10,629 nt of DNA from Smithella sp. UBA2180. GTDB taxonomy: Bacteria > Desulfobacterota > Syntrophia > Syntrophales > Smithellaceae. Made by a program: the position numbers and the translations under genes. The notes beneath the pieces are model-generated. The model ran no database searches. It was not told where the DNA came from and saw only the letters and a list, made by a program, of their open reading frames with translations. The stretch is from assembly GCA_002327415.1 (NCBI GenBank), contig DCVU01000184.1, positions 3,678 to 14,306 on the forward strand, in the 5' to 3' direction. Positions 7,336 to 10,629 of the stretch are shown here, in pieces; the stretch's first letter is position 1; each line of letters starts with the position of its first letter.

Positions 7336-7962
7336 ATGAAGAATTTTTTTAAGGCAACTGTTTCGAAAAGAACCATTCTACTGTTTAGCGTATTTTCCAC
7401 AATTTTGCTCTGCGCACCGGTTTTTGCCGATGACATTTCCCTGGGTGAGCCCGGTTACGGGGGAACGGGCTGTCCGGCCGGCACTGTATCCGTCACATTG
7501 AGTCCGGATGCAAAATCTTTGAGTTTGTTATTCGACCAATACCAAGTGGCTGTCGGTGGCGAAACCGGCAAAAGCTTTGACCGCAAGAGCTGCAACGTCG
7601 CCATCCCCGTGCATGTGCCCCAAGGTATGAGCGTATCGGTACTGAAAATCGACTTTCGTGGCTTCAATCAGCTTCCGCGATCGGCAACTTCGCAGTTCAA
7701 TGTCGAATACTTCTTCGCCGGCACTCGAGGCCCTTCATTCAAAAGAGTGTTTCGCGGGCCCCTTGCTGAAGATTATTTGATCAACAATAAGCTCGCCGTT
7801 GAGTCGATTGTTTGGTCGGGTTGTGGCGCGGACGTTAACCTGCGAACCAACTCGAGCTTGAGAGTGCAAACGGCTGGGAACAGGGAAGCCATGTCCTCGA
7901 TCGACTCCGAAGATGTCAATGCGGGAATCATCTACCAACTGCAATGGCGCCAGTGTAGATAG
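7336..7962 (+). CDS. Secreted DUF4360-like protein, first of a tandem pair
   Basis: A 208-aa exported protein of unknown function. A Sec signal peptide (basic start, hydrophobic TILLFSVFSTILL, cleavage probably VFA|DD at 31/32) precedes a mature domain of about 177 residues. It has four cysteines, C46 (TGCPAG), C86 (KSCN), C163 (SGCGA) and C207 (RQCR), likely two disulfides. The arrangement GCPxGT...LSPD...LFDQ, then LKIDFRGF (103-110), NVEYFFAG and FKRVFRGP (135-142) fits the DUF4360 pattern as remembered; the match was not searched. The start is fixed by AAGGAGG 7 nt before the ATG. A paralogue follows 57 bp downstream. Codon use is more GC-rich than in the flanking minus-strand genes, which supports acquisition. 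Homologues are known in several bacteria and fungi, with no established activity. Confidence 0.85.
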   Translation: MKNFFKATVSKRTILLFSVFSTILLCAPVFADDISLGEPGYGGTGCPAGTVSVTLSPDAKSLSLLFDQYQVAVGGETGKSFDRKSCNVAIPVHVPQGMSVSVLKIDFRGFNQLPRSATSQFNVEYFFAGTRGPSFKRVFRGPLAEDYLINNKLAVESIVWSGCGADVNLRTNSSLRVQTAGNREAMSSIDSEDVNAGIIYQLQWRQCR

Positions 7963-7970
7963 CCGATGAC

Positions 7971-8005
7971 GGGGCGGAGACGGGGCTCCCTCTCCGCCCC
8001 ATTTT
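7971..8005 (+). terminator. Strong hairpin between the two DUF4360-like genes
   Basis: GGGGCGGAG (7971-7979) pairs perfectly with CTCCGCCCC (7992-8000), a 9-bp GC-rich stem with a 12-nt loop, followed by ATTTT. The U-run is short, so it may act as a partial terminator or protect the upstream mRNA. The Shine-Dalgarno of the next gene begins only a few bases later. Confidence 0.6.
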
Positions 8006-8019
8006 GAGGAGCAAATACA

Positions 8020-8595
8020 ATGAAGTCGATGACAATAAGCATTTTCGCGTGTGCCTTCCTTCTCAGCTTGCCGGTGTGGGCCCAAGAAACCAACGGGTGT
8101 CCCGAGGGAAGCTACTCGATCGTCATGTCCCCCGATGGCACAACCTTGAGCATTCTGTTTGACCAGTTCACCGTCGAAAGCAGCAAAACCCAAAGAAAAG
8201 TTTGCCGCATTTCTGCCCCGCTAAATTTGCCCGCGAACTATTCTATCGGTGTTTACAAGGTCGATTACCGGGGCTTTGCAAAGGTCGCCGCGAAACAAGA
8301 AACCCAACTCGACGTTCAATATTTTTTGGGACCACAAGACAACAAACACGGGCGCGTTTTCAAACGCAAAATAAAAGGTCCGCATGAAAACGATTATTTG
8401 TTTACAGAAAACATCGGTGCGGGACAAATGAAACGGGTAGGGTGTGGTGCCGCCGCCGTGCTCAACGTCAACATCACACTCAGCCTCAATGGCGACTTGC
8501 GAACCGGCGGGGCGGCAATGGCGTCTTTGGACACCGCGGATGCCGGCTCGGGTGGAGCCTTAGTCTACCATCTCGATTTAAAGAAATGCCCTTGA
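8020..8595 (+). CDS. Secreted DUF4360-like protein, second of a tandem pair
   Basis: A 191-aa paralogue of the preceding gene, also predicted to be exported. The signal peptide (MKSMTISIFACAFLLSLPVWA) is probably cut at 21/22 (VWA|QE). The same four cysteines appear in the mature part: C27 (NGCPEG), C62 (KVCR), C142 (VGCGAA) and C190 (KKCP). Shared motifs are SPDGTTLSILFDQF (37-50), YKVDYRGF (79-86), DVQYFLG and FKRKIKGP (114-121), then NDYLF. The mature chain is a little shorter because the acidic/glycine N-terminal segment and a loop before the second cysteine are reduced. GAGGAG lies 8 nt before the ATG. The two genes are probably co-transcribed and came from a duplication that is not recent, since only the core motifs are kept. 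Function unknown. Confidence 0.85.
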   Translation: MKSMTISIFACAFLLSLPVWAQETNGCPEGSYSIVMSPDGTTLSILFDQFTVESSKTQRKVCRISAPLNLPANYSIGVYKVDYRGFAKVAAKQETQLDVQYFLGPQDNKHGRVFKRKIKGPHENDYLFTENIGAGQMKRVGCGAAAVLNVNITLSLNGDLRTGGAAMASLDTADAGSGGALVYHLDLKKCP

Positions 8596-8671
8596 AGGGT
8601 TAGGGAGGTAATCCCAAAGTCACGAGAAGGCAAGCAAACGGATACAGTTCCAAGGTCTATGCAGTGATTAC

Positions 8672-8818
8672 ATGGCACTAGGTGTCGATGTGAATGGCGA
8701 AAGCAAGATAGGGTGCACGAATGGAAATCTGGGGGACACCATACTGGTTTTCATAAGGATTTGCAGCCGGCCCAAACAGTTAGAAAAAATAAAAAAGTTT
8801 TTGGAAGCAGAAAATTAA
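8672..8818 (+). CDS. Doubtful small ORF or gene remnant of 48 aa
   Basis: The frame is open from 8612 and its first ATG is at 8672, with no ribosome-binding site. The sequence looks protein-like, with a hydrophobic strand and a charged helix at the end (LGDTILVFIRICSRPKQLEK, then IKKFLEAEN). Together with upstream codons (FQGLCSDYMALGV) it may be the C-terminal piece of a larger gene lost on insertion or by decay. It is not recognised. It sits between the DUF4360-like pair and the right boundary repeat; 8819-8891 shows nothing else. Confidence 0.25.
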   Translation: MALGVDVNGESKIGCTNGNLGDTILVFIRICSRPKQLEKIKKFLEAEN

Positions 8819-8891
8819 TTTATTTTGAAACTGTATAAGCCAATTTTTAATTGTCTCAATAATCGGTGTGAATCAAAGTATATATATCGAA

Positions 8892-9161
8892 TTATTGAAA
8901 TTTTTCATTTTTTGCCTTTGCCGCTTCAATTAGTTCGATGAGGCTTGTAACTTTATCGTTTTGCTGAAAATTGTTGAATTTATCCCATTGTCGGGACTGC
9001 AAAATTTCTTTTAAAAAAGCGGCTATGTCAAAGCAAGAAGACCAGCACCGTACAATACGCGAACAGGGCAGATCAATGGATTCCCGTAAACAGTAAGCAA
9101 AAGTCATTTCGTCGCCGAGTTTCGGGCAACGGGTTAATTTATGGTCGTGCTCTGTTTTCAT
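8892..9161 (-). CDS. Small cysteine-rich protein of unknown function
   Basis: 89 aa, soluble, no signal peptide. Five cysteines lie in the first half, C12-x11-C24-x8-C33-x5-C39-x3-C43, in a distinctive segment CPKLGDEMTFAYC and LPCSRIVRCW; metal or Fe-S binding is plausible but unproven. The second half is helical and charged. Similar short proteins seem familiar from deltaproteobacteria, but no name is known to me. The start at 9161 lacks a clear ribosome-binding site; a later start cannot be excluded. The last codons (EAAKAKNEKFQ) lie in the right copy of the 30-bp repeat; the left copy reads EAAKAKK and stops on the rarA ATG. The present C-terminus was therefore probably altered when the block inserted, and the gene was formerly the first of a pair with rarA. 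Confidence 0.7.
   Translation of the reverse strand: MKTEHDHKLTRCPKLGDEMTFAYCLRESIDLPCSRIVRCWSSCFDIAAFLKEILQSRQWDKFNNFQQNDKVTSLIELIEAAKAKNEKFQ
8898..8927. repeat. Right copy of the 30/31-bp direct repeat
   Basis: Same orientation as 5599-5629, with one T fewer in the T-run. On the minus strand it holds the last codons of the cysteine-rich ORF and a leftover rarA-like start (AAGG, then ATG AAA AAT TT), which here reads MKNFNNSIYIL and stops. Confidence 0.85.
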
Positions 9162-9178
9162 TGCAGGTCAGCTTGACT

Positions 9179-9214
9179 AAAAAAAGAAAAACCGTCAAGA
9201 AAATTTCTTAACGG
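9179..9214 (-). terminator. Rho-independent terminator of trpB2
   Basis: On the minus strand CCGTTAAGA and TCTTGACGG pair over 9 bp with one G-T wobble around a 5-nt loop, followed by TTTTTCTTTTTTT. It lies 30 bp after the trpB2 stop and just ahead of the cysteine-rich ORF, so that ORF must have its own start of transcription or depend on read-through. Confidence 0.85.
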
Positions 9215-9243
9215 CCTTTCCTGTTTAATATGTTGAATATTTT

Positions 9244-10605
9244 TTAAGGTTTGGGGAAATCCTTAATAGCGTTCAACGCACGATCAATTTCATGATCCGG
9301 CAATTCATAAGCTTCTAGTTTCCCTGACAAATAGGCATCATAAGCGGCCAAATCAACCAAACCATGACCACTCCAGTTAAAGAGAATGGTCTTTTCCTTA
9401 CCTTCCTGTTTGGCGCGCATAGCTTCATCAACGACTGCCGCCAGAACATGGTTCGTCTCCGGCGCAGGGATAAATCCTTCTGTACGTGCCCATTTGACGC
9501 CGGCATCAAAAGTTTTTAGCTGATCATAAGCTCTGGCTTCAATAATGTTTTCGTGTACTAAATGGCTGACAATCGGTGCCATGCCATGGTACCGCAAACC
9601 ACCCGCGTGAATTGGCGCGGGGACATAATCATGACCCAGTGTATACATGGGCAGTAGCGGAGTTGTTCTAGCCAGATCACCAAAGTCATAGGCAAACGGC
9701 CCTTTGGTCATACTGGGACAGGAAGATGGTTCGGCGCCCACTATCTTCACATCTTTCCCGTGAATCTTGTCACAGACATAAGGAAGAGCGATACCTGCAA
9801 AATTACTGCCGCCGCCGCAACATCCCATAACCACATCGGGATATACTCCGATTTTCTGCATTTGTTTTTGAGCTTCCAGACCGATTATTGTCTGATAAAG
9901 CAATACATGATTCAATACACTGCCTAAACCGTATCGCGAACCCGGGGTCGTTACAGCTTCTTCAATAGCTTCGCTGATGGCGATTCCCAGAGAACCGGGA
10001 GAATCAGGATGTTCTGCCAGGACATTTCTTCCTGCATTAGTTAAATTACTGGGGCTGGGAATACATTCCGCGCCCCAGGTATTCATCATCAAGCGCCGGT
10101 AAGGTTTTTGTTCATAACTGATTTTGACCATATAAACGCGGCATTCCAAACCGAACATTTGTGTGGCCATTGATAATGCGCTGCCCCATTGTCCGGCGCC
10201 GGTTTCCGTAACCATTCTTTTTGTTCCGGCCACTTTATTGAAATATGCCATGGGAATAGCGGCGTTGGGTTTGTGTGAACCTGCCGGGCTGACGCCTTCA
10301 TTTTTGTAATAAATTTTAACGGGACAATTGAGCAGTTTTTCAAAATTATAAGCTCTATAAAGAGGAGATGGCCGCCACAGCAAATATTTTTGTAGGACTT
10401 CGTCGGGAATTTTTATCCAGCGCTTGTTTGAGGCTTCTTGTTCGATGATGTTCATCGGAAAAATTGCCTCTAGATCTTTGGGGGTTACCGGCTGGCCGGT
10501 ACCGGGATGCAGGGGCGGTTTCATCGGTGTGGGCAAATCCGCCATAATATTATACCACTTTTGGGGTATTTCGCGGTCTTGCAGTACTACTTTTACCTGT
10601 TCCAT
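9244..10605 (-). CDS. trpB2: Tryptophan synthase beta chain, TrpB2 type
   Basis: A 453-aa PLP-dependent enzyme that joins indole and L-serine to make tryptophan, in the cytoplasm. The long N-terminus (LPTPMKPPLHPGTGQPVTP, 24-42) and RPSPLYRAYNFEKLL (78-92) mark the TrpB2 subgroup rather than the usual trpBA partner. The PLP lysine is K112 (SPAGSHKPNAA), the catalytic-region motif is ETGAGQWGSA (134-143), and the phosphate-binding glycine loop is GCCGGGSN (261-268); the C-terminal part has LFNWSGHGLVDL (408-419). Length is normal and no residue is missing. AAGGAG 7 nt before the ATG supports the start. No trpA or other trp gene is in view, as is common for this subgroup, which often acts alone to salvage indole. 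A strong terminator follows. Confidence 0.95.
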   Translation of the reverse strand: MEQVKVVLQDREIPQKWYNIMADLPTPMKPPLHPGTGQPVTPKDLEAIFPMNIIEQEASNKRWIKIPDEVLQKYLLWRPSPLYRAYNFEKLLNCPVKIYYKNEGVSPAGSHKPNAAIPMAYFNKVAGTKRMVTETGAGQWGSALSMATQMFGLECRVYMVKISYEQKPYRRLMMNTWGAECIPSPSNLTNAGRNVLAEHPDSPGSLGIAISEAIEEAVTTPGSRYGLGSVLNHVLLYQTIIGLEAQKQMQKIGVYPDVVMGCCGGGSNFAGIALPYVCDKIHGKDVKIVGAEPSSCPSMTKGPFAYDFGDLARTTPLLPMYTLGHDYVPAPIHAGGLRYHGMAPIVSHLVHENIIEARAYDQLKTFDAGVKWARTEGFIPAPETNHVLAAVVDEAMRAKQEGKEKTILFNWSGHGLVDLAAYDAYLSGKLEAYELPDHEIDRALNAIKDFPKP

Positions 10606-10629
10606 ATTTTTTCTCCTTAAATAAGTATT

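Larger units (their letters stand above)
5630..8897. mobile_element. Probable inserted block between rarA and the cysteine-rich ORF
   Basis: A 3268-bp segment lying exactly between two direct repeats. Its contents run on the plus strand, opposite to all flanking genes, and the two secreted-protein genes look clearly more GC-rich than the backbone. It contains a promoter-operator, an IS91 transposase relic and two DUF4360-like genes, but no integrase or resolvase. No inverted terminal repeats were found at its ends. The mechanism of entry is unknown. Confidence 0.6.

Noticed and set aside
7735..8193. 152-aa minus-strand open frame across both DUF4360-like genes
   Set aside because: Antisense shadow in GC-rich coding sequence; both plus-strand genes have signal peptides, paired motifs and good ribosome-binding sites.
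5630..8897. Inserted block as a simple transposon with inverted ends
   Set aside because: No inverted terminal repeats could be matched between the two ends, and IS91 elements do not make target duplications.
9244..10605. Tryptophan operon
   Set aside because: No trpA or other trp gene is in the window, and the beta chain has its own terminator directly downstream.

Overview
The window looks like a chromosomal piece of an anaerobic, Syntrophus/Smithella-like deltaproteobacterium (Desulfobacterota). This rests on the remembered family look of the sigma54-type two-component pair, the small cysteine-rich ORF, the TrpB2-type enzyme and the IS91-type transposase, not on a database search. The backbone genes all lie on the minus strand and are fairly AT-rich. 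A block of about 3.3 kb in the middle carries genes on the plus strand and looks foreign.

Layout. 1-570: two short minus-strand ORFs that look like remains of a broken gene (possibly nuclease-like), plus the likely start of another gene at the window edge. 576-3746: a two-component operon, with a membrane histidine kinase (1944-3746) followed 6 bp later by an NtrC-family sigma54 activator (576-1937). 3747-4259: a very AT-rich spacer with many small inverted repeats, a plus-strand terminator with no visible gene before it, and a REP-like palindrome. 4260-5609: rarA, an AAA+ replication-fork maintenance ATPase. 5630-8897: an inserted block with a promoter overlapped by a perfect inverted repeat (TetR-type operator look), a badly decayed IS91-family transposase, a gene-poor stretch rich in small hairpins, and two tandem secreted DUF4360-like proteins (7336-7962, 8020-8595). 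8892-9161: a small cysteine-rich protein. 9179-9214: a strong terminator. 9244-10605: a TrpB2-type tryptophan synthase beta chain.

The main observation is that the block is bounded by a 30/31-bp direct repeat (5599-5629 and 8898-8927). The left copy contains the rarA ribosome-binding site and start codon; the right copy is the 3' end of the cysteine-rich ORF. Read together, they suggest that the small ORF once ended in an ATGA overlap with the rarA start, as a translationally coupled pair, and that the block entered exactly there and left a duplication. rarA now has a good candidate promoter of its own inside the left end of the block (5640-5668).

How the genes work together: the kinase and activator form one signalling system with unknown stimulus and targets. 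RarA and TrpB2 are housekeeping genes. The two DUF4360-like proteins are exported paralogues, probably co-transcribed with a hairpin between them; their function is unknown. No tRNA, rRNA, CRISPR array or intact integrase was seen.
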